From Pedobacter sp. V48 (GTDB lineage: Bacteria; Bacteroidota; Bacteroidia; Sphingobacteriales; Sphingobacteriaceae), in assembly GCF_000523515.1 (NCBI RefSeq), contig NZ_AWRU01000006.1, forward strand, positions 623,557-687,556: a DNA stretch of 64,000 nucleotides, given 5' to 3'. The notes beneath the pieces were generated by a model. That model ran no database searches. It was not told the DNA's origin and saw only the letters and a list, made by a program, of their open reading frames with translations. The stretch's first letter is position 1. Each line of letters starts with the position of its first letter. Both the position numbers and the translations under genes were made by a program. Of this stretch, positions 34,658-43,261 are shown in pieces.

Positions 34658-35148
34658 TAGTTCCTCATGTTAATGAATTGCAAAGGTTGCCCGAAATCTT
34701 CTTTTCGGCAAAGTGAAATCACAGCTTGCAGGTCATCAATGCTTTTGCTTTGCACACGAACCTGATCATCCATCATAGATGCCTGTACTTTTAGTCCACT
34801 TGCTTTTATTTTTGCAACTATTTTCTTTGCTGTCTCTTTATCTATGCCTTCTTTAACCGTAATTTCTTTACGGATCATGTTGCCTGATGCATATTGTTCT
34901 TTACCAAAATCCAGGCTCTTTGCATCAAGATTCTGCTTTACCATTCTGGAAATAATAGCATCTTCAATAGCTTTTAAGCGCATATCATCCTCCGTAACTA
35001 TGGTAATTACATTGGTTTTTTTATCGTGGTCAATGGTACTTTTTGAAGTGCTGAAATCATAACGGTTAAGGATTTCCTTTTTTGCGTTATTCATTGCATT
35101 ATCAAATGTTTGAGCATCTACTTTGCTTACAATATCGAAAGTGGGCAT
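34657..35148 (-). CDS. yajQ: YajQ-family nucleotide-binding protein
   Basis: The 163-residue protein begins MPTFDIVSKVDAQTFDNAMN, the family hallmark, and has two ferredoxin-like halves with AKSLDFGKEQ, KEGIDKETAKKIVAKIK and VRVQSKSIDDLQ motifs. Members bind nucleotides or RNA, and some bind cyclic di-GMP; the function in Bacteroidota is not settled. Length is normal. It leads a two-gene unit with the GNAT gene. Confidence 0.96.
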   Translation of the reverse strand: MPTFDIVSKVDAQTFDNAMNNAKKEILNRYDFSTSKSTIDHDKKTNVITIVTEDDMRLKAIEDAIISRMVKQNLDAKSLDFGKEQYASGNMIRKEITVKEGIDKETAKKIVAKIKASGLKVQASMMDDQVRVQSKSIDDLQAVISLCRKEDFGQPLQFINMRN

Positions 35149-35264
35149 GATTATAGCTTTATAGTAAAAAATATATTAGATTTAAGTAAATATTGATTTC
35201 TCTGTACAAAAAAGCGAAATTATTATGAACCATTCATAAGCTGTTACACTAAAACTTATAACAT

Positions 35265-35858
35265 ATGAAAACCAATAACTCAAAGGTGCAAAAAAAAGAC
35301 TCAAAAAAGGCGGTTAAAAAAGAATTAGAGAAAAGTTTGAGAGAGAAGTTTCTGGAAGTTGTACAACATCTGGGACATGATGCGGAAAGGATAGGTAAGG
35401 ATATTGAGATTGCCAGTAAGTTTGTTGCCAAAAAATTATCGAAGAAATTTAAAGAGGTAAAGTCAGTTGTAGAAAATAAAATTGACGAAGCAACCTCATC
35501 AAAGGCACCCGTAGCTAAAAAGGTTGAAGAGGTGAAGAAAAGTACAATAAAAGGAGCTAAAAATGCCAAAAAGGTAGTTCAGAAAGCGGTTGCAAAAGCT
35601 AAACCGGTAGCACAAAGTGTTAAGGTGGCCGCAATTGCAACAGAAGAGAAGGCAGCTAAAGCAATTTCGAAATCAGTACAAAATACAGCTACCAAAGTAG
35701 CCGAAAAAACAGCGCCAAAACCTGTAGTTAAAGCCGTTGTTAAAGCTGTGGCTAAACCAGTAACTATGGCGGCGCCTGCAAAACCTGCAAGTAAGGCTCC
35801 TGTTAAGAAAGCCACAAAGCCAGCCGCGCCAAAAACACCGCCCCAAAAGACTAAATAG
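35265..35858 (+). CDS. Histone H1-like Lys/Ala-rich protein
   Basis: This 197-residue protein is extremely basic. Residues 20-80 form an amphipathic helical region (LREKFLEVVQHLGHDAERIGKD). From about residue 85 to the end the sequence is a low-complexity run of Lys, Ala, Val and Pro (KKVVQKAVAKAKPVAQ; PAKPASKAPVKKATKP), like the C-terminal tail of eukaryotic histone H1 and of bacterial H1-like proteins. Binding to DNA and a role in nucleoid packing are inferred from composition. It is followed by ppk1 after 100 bases. The tail closely resembles the extension on L27 in this window. Confidence 0.85.
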   Translation: MKTNNSKVQKKDSKKAVKKELEKSLREKFLEVVQHLGHDAERIGKDIEIASKFVAKKLSKKFKEVKSVVENKIDEATSSKAPVAKKVEEVKKSTIKGAKNAKKVVQKAVAKAKPVAQSVKVAAIATEEKAAKAISKSVQNTATKVAEKTAPKPVVKAVVKAVAKPVTMAAPAKPASKAPVKKATKPAAPKTPPQKTK

Positions 35859-35958
35859 GGCAGGTAAGATTAAGAGTTAAGTTTAAACCTATTAATTGAG
35901 TAATAATTAACAATTACTTAACAATAGAATTTGCAGTTTTGAGGACCAATAATATTTA

Positions 35959-38013
35959 ATGAAAAAAAAGGCGCCGTTTCTAAACAGAGAGATCAGTTGG
36001 TTATATTTTAACGAACGGGTTTTACAGGAAGCTGCCGATGAAACCGTACCGCTCATAGAACGGATAAAGTTTTTATCTATCTTCTCGTCAAACCTTGAAG
36101 AGTTTTATCGAGTAAGGGTAGCCACATTGAGCAGGTTATCTAACCTAAATGATAAAGCCAAAGCGTTATTGGGCTTTAACCCTAAGAAGATTTTAAACGA
36201 GATAAAGAATATTGTTGTAAAACAGGAACGCAAGTTTGAACAGCTTTTTCAGGCAACACTAATTAATGAGCTAGCACAGAACAGGATCTTTATTTTAAAC
36301 GAAACGCAACTTAACGTTTCGCGTGGAGAATTTGTTCGCAACCATTTCAGGGACAGAATACTTTCTACTCTTGTTCCTATTATGATTGATCTGGAGAAGC
36401 CCTTTCCAGAACTTAAAGATCGATACTTATATTTCTTTGTTCGGCTTTCAAAAAAGACATCCAAGAAAAGTGAGAAGTATGCACTAATAGAACTGCCTCC
36501 GGACTTGCCAAGGTTCCTTGTACTGCCTGAAACGAACGGACTTAAATTTATTATCCTTGCAGAGGATATAATTAAGTATTGTTTAGACGATATCTTCTAT
36601 GTTTTTAACTACGATGTGATAGATGCATATTCGATTCAGCTCACCAGAGATGCGGAGCTGGATATAGATAAAAATATCAATGATAAATTTGTTGAAGACT
36701 TGAAAACCAGTCTCGATAAGCGTAAAAAGGGTAAGCCAATGCGTCTTCTTTACGATACCGAAATGCCGTTTGAGATGCTTACCGTTTTGATTTCTAAACT
36801 TAAGATAGAGGCTGAAAGTTTAATCCCAGGAAACAGATATCATAAATTCGGAGATTTTATTGCCTTTCCAAATGTTGGTTCTAAAGACCTGGAGTATGCA
36901 AAAAATGCACCGTTGAAAGTAGCGGGTTTACACCGTACTGAAAGTATTTTTAATAAGCTAAGTGAACGGGATTATCTGATCAATTTACCTTATCAGTCAT
37001 ACGATTATATCATTTTGTTTTTACGTGAGGCCGCAATTGATCCTAAGGTAACAGAAATCAATATTACCCTTTACCGACTGGCAGAAAACTCAAGGGTTGT
37101 AAATGCCCTGATAAATGCAGCAAAAAATGGTAAAAAGGTTCACTGTCTGGTAGAATTAAAAGCCAGGTTTGATGAGCAGGCAAACATATTCTGGACAAGC
37201 AAATTAGAAGAAGAAGGTGTACATGTTAATTACGGCCTAACGGATTATAAAGTACACTCAAAAATCTGTTTGGTGAAAAGAATGGAGAAGGGGAGAGCAG
37301 TTTATTATGCCAATCTTGCTACCGGTAATTTTAACGAGAAAACAGCTAAACTCTATTGCGACCACAGTATTTTTACTGCTAAAAAAGAAATTACACAAGA
37401 CTTGCTTAAGCTCTTTAATGCCTTGAACAAAAGGATGGTCATAAAAGGATTTAAGCATCTGATTGTTTCGCCACTCGAATCCAGAACCAAAATCTATGGT
37501 TTGATAGATAGAGAAATTAGGTTTGCGAAGCAAGGTAAAACAGCCTATTTGATTTTTAAGGTTAATAGCCTTGCAGACGAAGGGATAGTGGAGAAACTTT
37601 ATGAAGCAAGTAATGCAGGCGTAATTGTTAAACTCATCGTTCGCGGCATCTGCACGCTTGTTCCCGGCATAGAAGGCTTTAGCGAAAACATCACAGTTAT
37701 TAGCATCATTGACAAATTTCTGGAGCATGCCAGGGTATTCATATTTGGTAATAATAATAAAGAAGAAATGTTTCTTTCATCTGCAGATCTGATGAGCAGG
37801 AACTTTGAACATAGGGTAGAAGTGGGCTTTCCGGTTTTAGATGAAGAAGTGCGACAGGAAATAAGAGATATCATTGAGTTTCAATTACAAGATAATGTGA
37901 AGGCCCGGGATATTACTCGCTTAAACAACAACAAATACCATAAAAACAGACTCACAACAAAAGTTAGGGCGCAGGTGCAAACCTATAATTACTTAAAAAA
38001 TAAACACCAATAG
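35959..38013 (+). CDS. ppk1: Polyphosphate kinase 1
   Basis: This enzyme makes polyphosphate from ATP. The 684-residue length is typical. The N-terminal domain begins FLNREISWLYFNERVL. The first phospholipase-D-like catalytic domain has the autophosphorylated histidine His433 in YKVHSKICLV, and the second conserved histidine is in LYCDHSIFT. An Arg-rich ATP-binding segment follows (IREI-like RFAKQGKTAYLIFKVNSLAD). It is followed by the exopolyphosphatase gene after 4 bases, so synthesis and breakdown of polyphosphate are encoded together. Confidence 0.97.
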   Translation: MKKKAPFLNREISWLYFNERVLQEAADETVPLIERIKFLSIFSSNLEEFYRVRVATLSRLSNLNDKAKALLGFNPKKILNEIKNIVVKQERKFEQLFQATLINELAQNRIFILNETQLNVSRGEFVRNHFRDRILSTLVPIMIDLEKPFPELKDRYLYFFVRLSKKTSKKSEKYALIELPPDLPRFLVLPETNGLKFIILAEDIIKYCLDDIFYVFNYDVIDAYSIQLTRDAELDIDKNINDKFVEDLKTSLDKRKKGKPMRLLYDTEMPFEMLTVLISKLKIEAESLIPGNRYHKFGDFIAFPNVGSKDLEYAKNAPLKVAGLHRTESIFNKLSERDYLINLPYQSYDYIILFLREAAIDPKVTEINITLYRLAENSRVVNALINAAKNGKKVHCLVELKARFDEQANIFWTSKLEEEGVHVNYGLTDYKVHSKICLVKRMEKGRAVYYANLATGNFNEKTAKLYCDHSIFTAKKEITQDLLKLFNALNKRMVIKGFKHLIVSPLESRTKIYGLIDREIRFAKQGKTAYLIFKVNSLADEGIVEKLYEASNAGVIVKLIVRGICTLVPGIEGFSENITVISIIDKFLEHARVFIFGNNNKEEMFLSSADLMSRNFEHRVEVGFPVLDEEVRQEIRDIIEFQLQDNVKARDITRLNNNKYHKNRLTTKVRAQVQTYNYLKNKHQ

Positions 38014-38017
38014 AGCA

Positions 38018-38896
38018 ATGTTAAGATACGCTGCAATAGATATAGGGTCAAATGCTGTAAGGTTACTGATAGCTGATATCTCAAAAACAGAAAAGGGCTA
38101 TAGTTATAAAAAGAACACCCTGGTAAGGGTGCCATTAAGGCTAGGAGATGATGCGTTTCTAGATCATAGGTTATCAGATCGTAAAGTTGAAGACCTTGTT
38201 AAAACAATGAGTGCCTTTAAAAATCTGATGGATGTTTATCACGTTTCAGAATACCTGGCTTGTGCTACATCTGCAATGCGCGAAGCGGAGAACGGAGCTG
38301 AGGTGATAAAAAGAATTAAAGAAGTTGCCGATCTTGATCTGGAAATTATTGAAGGACAGCGAGAAGCAAATATCATTTACGCTAACCATATTGAAGAAAA
38401 CCTGGATGCTAAAAAGAGCTATCTGTATATAGACGTAGGCGGAGGTAGTACAGAGCTTTCGGTTTTTGTGAACAAAGAGCCAGTAGCTTCTAAATCCTTC
38501 GATATAGGTACCATTAGAATCCTCGACAACCAGGACAAGGATGAGACCTGGGAAGATATGCGACTTTGGGTGAAGGAAAATACTAAAAACCTTAAAAATG
38601 TAGCAGGCATTGGAACGGGCGGAAACATCAATAAGCTGTTCAGAATGTCGGACGAAAAGGACGGGATGCCTCTATCATTCCTGAAATTAAAAGGGTTGTA
38701 CAATCAATTGAACGGGCATTCATTAAAAGAAAGGATTAGCGTATTTGGCCTTAATCCGGATAGGGCAGACGTAATTATTCCGGCCTGCGAAATCTACATT
38801 ACTTTAATGAAGTGGACAGGTATTAAACAGATCTATGTACCTAAAGTTGGATTGGTAGATGGGATAATTAACCTGTTGATTGAAGAGAATTTATAG
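38018..38896 (+). CDS. ppx: Ppx/GppA-family exopolyphosphatase
   Basis: This 292-residue protein has the actin-like Ppx/GppA fold: phosphate 1 motif AAIDIGSNAVRLLIAD at residues 5-20, the catalytic-site strand LEIIEGQREANIIY (Glu in the family position), phosphate 2 motif YIDVGGGSTELSVF, and the adenosine-like motif GIGTGGNINKL. The C-terminal HD-like extension of E. coli Ppx is absent, as in many Bacteroidota homologues. It could hydrolyse polyphosphate or pppGpp; the ppk1 neighbour favours polyphosphate. The last six bases overlap the converging PPTase gene. Confidence 0.95.
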   Translation: MLRYAAIDIGSNAVRLLIADISKTEKGYSYKKNTLVRVPLRLGDDAFLDHRLSDRKVEDLVKTMSAFKNLMDVYHVSEYLACATSAMREAENGAEVIKRIKEVADLDLEIIEGQREANIIYANHIEENLDAKKSYLYIDVGGGSTELSVFVNKEPVASKSFDIGTIRILDNQDKDETWEDMRLWVKENTKNLKNVAGIGTGGNINKLFRMSDEKDGMPLSFLKLKGLYNQLNGHSLKERISVFGLNPDRADVIIPACEIYITLMKWTGIKQIYVPKVGLVDGIINLLIEENL

Positions 38897-39355
38897 ATAA
38901 ACTAAGGCAAGGTAAGCGCCATGGTGACTTACTGATGCCGGTTTGGTCTTTTTATAATCAAACAGTGCACGGTCGGTTATTTTTATTTCAACCTTTTCCA
39001 GTTCTTCCAGTTTTGTTGAGGCTATGGTATGAATGTAATTTTCATCAAAAAAGCTTGCGGTATGGTATAGTTCATTTTCGTAAGAGACATTTCCGGTAGC
39101 AGTATCGTTATGAATGATCAGGTTGCTGCATTGAAGTTTAAGCGGGGCAAACTCGCGGAGTTTAGCCTCCCTTGAATATATTTTATAGGCCGATTCTTTC
39201 ATACTCCATAGCAACCATATGATCATAGAAGGATGAATACCAGAGGTGATCATAAATTGCTCTTCGGTGTTAAAGATCTTATCCAGATAACCCTTCCGTT
39301 TCCAGTTACTATCTATTGCTGCCTGTACAAGATCTACTATGTCGTTGCCTATCAT
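38891..39355 (-). CDS. 4'-phosphopantetheinyl transferase superfamily protein
   Basis: This enzyme transfers the pantetheine arm from CoA to a carrier-protein serine. The family motif GNDIVDL lies at residues 3-9 and the second, WSMKESAYKIY, near 49-59, with Asp and Glu residues in the metal-binding positions. The 154-residue length fits an AcpS-type or half-size Sfp-type enzyme, and the C-terminal half is divergent. It overlaps the upstream ACP gene by four bases, so it probably activates that ACP. It ends the seven-gene cluster and overlaps ppx tail-to-tail. Confidence 0.88.
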   Translation of the reverse strand: MIGNDIVDLVQAAIDSNWKRKGYLDKIFNTEEQFMITSGIHPSMIIWLLWSMKESAYKIYSREAKLREFAPLKLQCSNLIIHNDTATGNVSYENELYHTASFFDENYIHTIASTKLEELEKVEIKITDRALFDYKKTKPASVSHHGAYLALVYL

Positions 39356-39606
39356 TTTGATTTCAGTTTATCTTCAATGATTTCCATTGCAGCGCTAACA
39401 TTCAGCATTCGTTCCATCGATACGTTGTCAATCTCGATATCAAATTCCTCTTCAACATCTAAAACTACGTCAACAAGGTTTGCAGAATTGATCTTCAGAT
39501 CTTTAATGAAATCAGTGTTTTCGTTTATTGAGGCTACAGCATCTTTATCTTGCGCATAGGTAGCAATAATAGGCGTAAGCCTTGCTATTAATTCTGCTCT
39601 GTCCAT
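39352..39606 (-). CDS. Acyl carrier protein (cluster-specific)
   Basis: This 84-residue carrier has the four-helix ACP pattern. The attachment serine is in LKINSANLVDVVLDVEEEF, in the place of the usual DSLD, so the conserved Asp before the Ser is replaced by Asn. The flanking acidic helix 2 (DVEEEFDIEI) is typical. It is not the housekeeping acpP, which normally reads GADSLDTVE. It lies 4 bases after the ketosynthase gene and overlaps the PPTase gene. It probably carries the acyl intermediate of the cluster. Confidence 0.92.
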   Translation of the reverse strand: MDRAELIARLTPIIATYAQDKDAVASINENTDFIKDLKINSANLVDVVLDVEEEFDIEIDNVSMERMLNVSAAMEIIEDKLKSK

Positions 39607-39610
39607 ATAT

Positions 39611-40885
39611 TTATTTAGCGTATTTTTTTAAGATAATACAAGCATTTACATCGCCAAATCCAAAGCTTGCTTTAGCCACAATATTAACATTTGTGTTCAA
39701 TAATTGTTGCGGAATTCTATTGAAATCTATCATTTCGTTAATCTCCGGATTTAGATCTTCACAATTGATATTCGGAAATATAAAGTCATGATGCAATTGT
39801 AAGATTGAGGCTATACATTCGATGCTTCCGGCGGCACTTAGGCAATGGCCGATAGTAGATTTTAAAGAGTTGATATAAGGAAAATCTGACCCTTTTCTAT
39901 TCAAAGCAATACTCCAGTTCTGGATTTCTGTAGCGTCTTTAGAGGTTGCCGTAAGGTGCCCGTTAATGGCGTCCACTTGGCTGGCTTTAATGCCTGCATT
40001 TTGTAAGGCTCCTTTTATGCAGCGCTGAACAGCAATACTATTTGGAGCTGTCATTGTTCCGGTGCCCCTTTGTCCACCAGAATTGATATGGCCTCCTAGT
40101 ATTTCCCCATAAATTGTTGCTCCCCGTTTAAGGGCGCTATCCAGTGATTCCAAAACCATAGCTCCCGCCCCGCTTCCGGGTACAAAGCCACTTGCACTGG
40201 CACTCATTGGTCTCGATCCTTGTTCAGGAGATGGGTTGTGTTTGTAAGTGCAAACTTTCATTGCATCAAATCCGGCCCATATATAAGGTCCGCTGTCACT
40301 TGTGCTGCCAGCGAGCATCTTTGTTGCCTGCCCGGTTTTAATTCGTTCATAGGCCATTAAAATGCTTTCTGTGCCCGTAATGCAGGCCGATGAGTTGGTG
40401 GTTGTCTGATTTCCAAATCCGAGCTTGCCACCCAGATAAGCGCTGATTCCGCTTGCCATGGTTTGCACCACCACGGTGCTGCCAAGTTTCCTAAGCTGCA
40501 GATCGTCAACTTTATAGATAGACTCTCTGAACTTATCAATGCCCGAAGTGCCGGTTCCAAATATTGTTCCACTGTCCCAATCAGGTTCATCACCTTCAGT
40601 AATGGTTAAACCTGCATCTTTCCAAGCATCCATACCGGCAATAACGCCATATAGGATGCCTGTACTGTTAAAATTTCTTAATTCTAAGGCTGTAAAATAT
40701 TGTGCAATAAAATCATCAGACAGTTCAGGTTTACCAGCTATCTGACAAGAAAACTGCAGTTGTTCTAACTGAGAATCGTGCTTAATACCCGAAGTGCCGT
40801 TTTTTATGGCATCCGTAAATGCAGTTAAGCCAACTCCATTTGGGGCAATAACACCTAATCCTGTTACAACAACTCTGTTATCCAT
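39611..40885 (-). CDS. Beta-ketoacyl synthase, FabF-like, cluster-specific
   Basis: This 424-residue condensing enzyme has the full KAS I/II triad: Cys168 in SSACITG, His310 in NGHLTAT and His347 in KSTIGHCLSAAG, with Lys342. It begins RVVVTGLGVIAPNG as FabF does, but is far from the fabF in this window (the GTGTSG region and the KGSDF insertion differ). A chain-length-factor role is unlikely because the active-site Cys is present. It overlaps the dehydratase gene by eight bases. It probably elongates an acyl-ACP on the cluster's own carrier. Confidence 0.92.
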   Translation of the reverse strand: MDNRVVVTGLGVIAPNGVGLTAFTDAIKNGTSGIKHDSQLEQLQFSCQIAGKPELSDDFIAQYFTALELRNFNSTGILYGVIAGMDAWKDAGLTITEGDEPDWDSGTIFGTGTSGIDKFRESIYKVDDLQLRKLGSTVVVQTMASGISAYLGGKLGFGNQTTTNSSACITGTESILMAYERIKTGQATKMLAGSTSDSGPYIWAGFDAMKVCTYKHNPSPEQGSRPMSASASGFVPGSGAGAMVLESLDSALKRGATIYGEILGGHINSGGQRGTGTMTAPNSIAVQRCIKGALQNAGIKASQVDAINGHLTATSKDATEIQNWSIALNRKGSDFPYINSLKSTIGHCLSAAGSIECIASILQLHHDFIFPNINCEDLNPEINEMIDFNRIPQQLLNTNVNIVAKASFGFGDVNACIILKKYAK

Positions 40886-41324
40886 TCATTTTATTGGTTA
40901 CCATTCCGGCTATTGTACCTTTGCATACCACTTCATGCTGCTCATTTAGCATTTGTACAGTACAGTTTAGTTTTTTGAAGCGGAAATATACTTTTTCAGC
41001 AACAACCTTTACTTTTTCTCCCGGGAATACCGGTTTCATAAAATCAATAGCAGTAGATGTTAGCATTACATGTCCCGGTACTCCACCTTCAGCACTTCCT
41101 GTAAGGTATATGCCCAAACAAACCAATCCAATTTGGGCCATTGTTTCAGTTAAAATTACACCTGGTGTAACCGGGTGATCCTTAAAATGACCTTTGTAAA
41201 AGTCGAGATCTTTATCAAATGTGAAAGTTCCGCTTGATCCGTTTTCATCGATATGAAGTATTTCATCTACAAATAAAAACGGTTTGGAGTAAGGCAAGTG
41301 GGCTAAAATTTCTTCTTTATTCAT
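40878..41324 (-). CDS. FabZ-like hot-dog 3-hydroxyacyl-ACP dehydratase
   Basis: This 148-residue hot-dog protein has the FabZ catalytic pattern: His46 in YKGHFKDHPVTPGV and Glu60 in ILTETMAQ. Both catalytic residues are present, so it is probably active. No ketoreductase gene is found in the cluster; the housekeeping FabG would have to supply it. Some members of this subfamily act as thioesterase-like or inactive hot-dogs. It starts the second half of the cluster, after a 140-base gap that holds a palindromic repeat, and overlaps the ketosynthase gene by eight bases. Confidence 0.88.
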   Translation of the reverse strand: MNKEEILAHLPYSKPFLFVDEILHIDENGSSGTFTFDKDLDFYKGHFKDHPVTPGVILTETMAQIGLVCLGIYLTGSAEGGVPGHVMLTSTAIDFMKPVFPGEKVKVVAEKVYFRFKKLNCTVQMLNEQHEVVCKGTIAGMVTNKMNG

Positions 41325-41373
41325 GTTAAGCTATTCTTTATTAATATGAGTGTAAAACTAGTTGAAATCGATC

Positions 41374-41452
41374 GTCATGCTGAATTTATTTCAGCATTCC
41401 ACATCTGTGGAGATTGACTTTCTCTTTCGGGATGCTGAAATAAATTCAGTAT
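41374..41452. repeat. Nested palindromic repeat element between the cluster halves
   Basis: The 18-base arms 41380-41397 and 41432-41449 (core CTGAATTTATTTCAGCAT) are perfectly complementary, and the match continues with few mismatches outside. Each arm is itself a hairpin (ATGCTGAA-N5-TTCAGCAT), and a third hairpin, TCCACA-TC-TGTGGA, lies at 41398-41411. This layout is that of dispersed non-coding palindromic elements (REP/MITE-like) common between genes of Bacteroidota. It ends eight bases before the PKS stop side at 41465. Confidence 0.8.
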
Positions 41453-41464
41453 GCGGTAAGGTCA

Positions 41465-42517
41465 CTACCATTTCAACAATATTCTTTGCGCTGAAAACCC
41501 GGGGCCAAAACTTAACATCAGTCCCAAATCTCCGGCCTTTTGCTCTCCCTCCATAAAGCGTTCTAAAACATACATAACCGTGGCGCTCGACATATTTCCA
41601 AATAACCTTAAAACCGCTTTAGTATCTTCTATATTCTTACCTAATTTACCAAATAAGTCATCAACAAGCTGTACAATTTTTTTTCCTCCTGGATGAAAGA
41701 TCAGATGATCAATGTCATCTATTGTTAAATTGTGTTTCGCTAAAAACGGATGAATAATATCAGGGAAATGGCTTTCTATCTTATCCGGCACTGCAACATC
41801 CAAAACCATTTGCAAACCGCTGTTTACCAATTTAAATCCCATCATCTCTTCTGCATTGTAAAAGTGATACATTTCATCGGCCACAATTTCCGGGCCCTCA
41901 TCATCCTGATGAGACGAAAGTAATGTACAAGCCACACCATCCCCAAAAATTGCAGCACTAACAATGTTGGCCATGGAAAAATCGTTTACCTGGAATGTAG
42001 CTGTGGGCGATTCGTATGCCACAACAGCAGCCCGTTTCCCAGGATTGGCTTTCAGAAAATTATTGGCGTATATCATACCCGAAACACCAGCCGCGCAACC
42101 CATTTCTGTAACCGGTAAGCGAACTATATCTTGTTTCAGATTTAAGGTATTGATGAGGTATGCATCTAACGAAGGAATCATAATGCCCGTGCAGCTCACT
42201 GTAATTATATAATCCAGATTTTCAGGCAGCCATGTCGCTTTTTCTAAAGCATTTTTTAAGCATTTGGTAGCAAGATTTACACCCTCTCTTACATAAATAT
42301 TGTTCCTTTCTTCAAAAGTCAGAACGCTAAATACCTCTTCGGGCGACATGATCGAATAGCGCTGATCAACCCCTGCGTTTTCAAATATCTTTTTTACTTT
42401 TCTAATGAAACGTTCATCCTGTCCGCTTAACCATAAATCTAAAAAAGGTATAATCTCTTCAGTTTTTCTTGAGTATTGGGGCAGCAGCTTAGCAATGGTT
42501 TTGATCTTTACGCTCAT
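41465..42517 (-). CDS. Type III polyketide synthase (chalcone-synthase-like)
   Basis: This homodimeric enzyme extends an acyl starter with malonyl-CoA and cyclises the product without an ACP. The catalytic triad is intact: Cys141 in EMGCAAG, His275 in FHPGGKK and Asn308 in FGNMSSAT. The C-terminal GFGPG-like loop is SFGPGFSAQ. The 350-residue length is normal. The gene follows the FAD oxidoreductase and methyltransferase genes, the same three functions as the Streptomyces srs phenolic-lipid cluster (SrsA, SrsB, SrsC), so an alkylresorcinol-type lipid later methylated and oxidised to a quinone is a reasonable guess. The actual starter and product are unknown. Confidence 0.94.
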   Translation of the reverse strand: MSVKIKTIAKLLPQYSRKTEEIIPFLDLWLSGQDERFIRKVKKIFENAGVDQRYSIMSPEEVFSVLTFEERNNIYVREGVNLATKCLKNALEKATWLPENLDYIITVSCTGIMIPSLDAYLINTLNLKQDIVRLPVTEMGCAAGVSGMIYANNFLKANPGKRAAVVAYESPTATFQVNDFSMANIVSAAIFGDGVACTLLSSHQDDEGPEIVADEMYHFYNAEEMMGFKLVNSGLQMVLDVAVPDKIESHFPDIIHPFLAKHNLTIDDIDHLIFHPGGKKIVQLVDDLFGKLGKNIEDTKAVLRLFGNMSSATVMYVLERFMEGEQKAGDLGLMLSFGPGFSAQRILLKW

Positions 42518-42529
42518 AAATGGTTTTTG

Positions 42530-43261
42530 TTAATTGGAAGTTGGAATTATCCATTGATATCGAAATGCCCATTTCCATTTTACCGTATATTTTTTAAAAT
42601 CCAGTTCCCTGGAATAGGATTGCAGGTCAGCCTTCTTAAAACCCCTAAGTATCGAAACCAATCCATCATCTTTCGACATTTTATTGAGCCTGAAAACAAA
42701 GCATATCGCCAAAAACAGGTAATAAGCAACAGCACTTCTATGTAAATCGTTAACCACAATACCCATCTCTGCCTGATTTCTAAAGCCGTTCATCAGCGTC
42801 AGTATTTCCGGATCTTTGAAATGGTGAAGGGTTAATGTACAAAGGATAACATCGTAAGTGCTTTGTTGTTCAATTCTATTGAAAATATCTGCACATACGT
42901 AGCTTATGTTTGGGTAGTTTCCGGATAACTGCTGCGCATGACCAATGGTATAATTGTTGGCATCAATTCCAATTAGTTTAAACTTTAAATTATTTTTAAC
43001 AGCATAGTTAGCAAGGGCTCTCAGCATATCACCATTGCCACAACCTACATCTAAAATCCTAATCTCTTTCGAAGTATTATTGCTAAATGCCCTACTGTTT
43101 TTTATCAAGGTTGTTACGCCCTGCAAGGTCACTTTGTTCCCGCCCAGTAGCCTGTTTATACTTGCAATTTTGTCTAAAGCATCCCTTAGTATTTCTCCTT
43201 CCATAGAGAAATTATCCATTATTTCAGGTGCTTCGCTTCTTCGACTGGTGTTTACAAGCAT
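42530..43261 (-). CDS. SAM-dependent class I methyltransferase
   Basis: This 243-residue enzyme has the Rossmann methyltransferase motifs: motif I ILDVGCGNGDML near residue 70, the acidic residue at the end of strand 2 in LIGIDANN, and motif IV YDVILCTLTLHHF. The C-terminal helices are hydrophobic (AVAYYLFLAICFVFRL), which suits a lipid substrate at the membrane. It is located directly after the FAD oxidoreductase gene with no gap and 12 bases before the PKS gene. By analogy with SrsB it may methylate a resorcinol hydroxyl or ring carbon; this is inference. Confidence 0.9.
   Translation of the reverse strand: MLVNTSRRSEAPEIMDNFSMEGEILRDALDKIASINRLLGGNKVTLQGVTTLIKNSRAFSNNTSKEIRILDVGCGNGDMLRALANYAVKNNLKFKLIGIDANNYTIGHAQQLSGNYPNISYVCADIFNRIEQQSTYDVILCTLTLHHFKDPEILTLMNGFRNQAEMGIVVNDLHRSAVAYYLFLAICFVFRLNKMSKDDGLVSILRGFKKADLQSYSRELDFKKYTVKWKWAFRYQWIIPTSN

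Noticed and set aside
35249..35569. Frame antisense to the H1-like gene
   Set aside because: It exists only because the opposite strand is a Lys/Ala low-complexity gene.
37258..37728. 156-codon minus-strand frame within ppk1
   Set aside because: Antisense shadow; ppk1 is conserved throughout.
39611..40885. Ketosynthase as an inactive chain-length factor
   Set aside because: The active-site Cys168 and both histidines are present.
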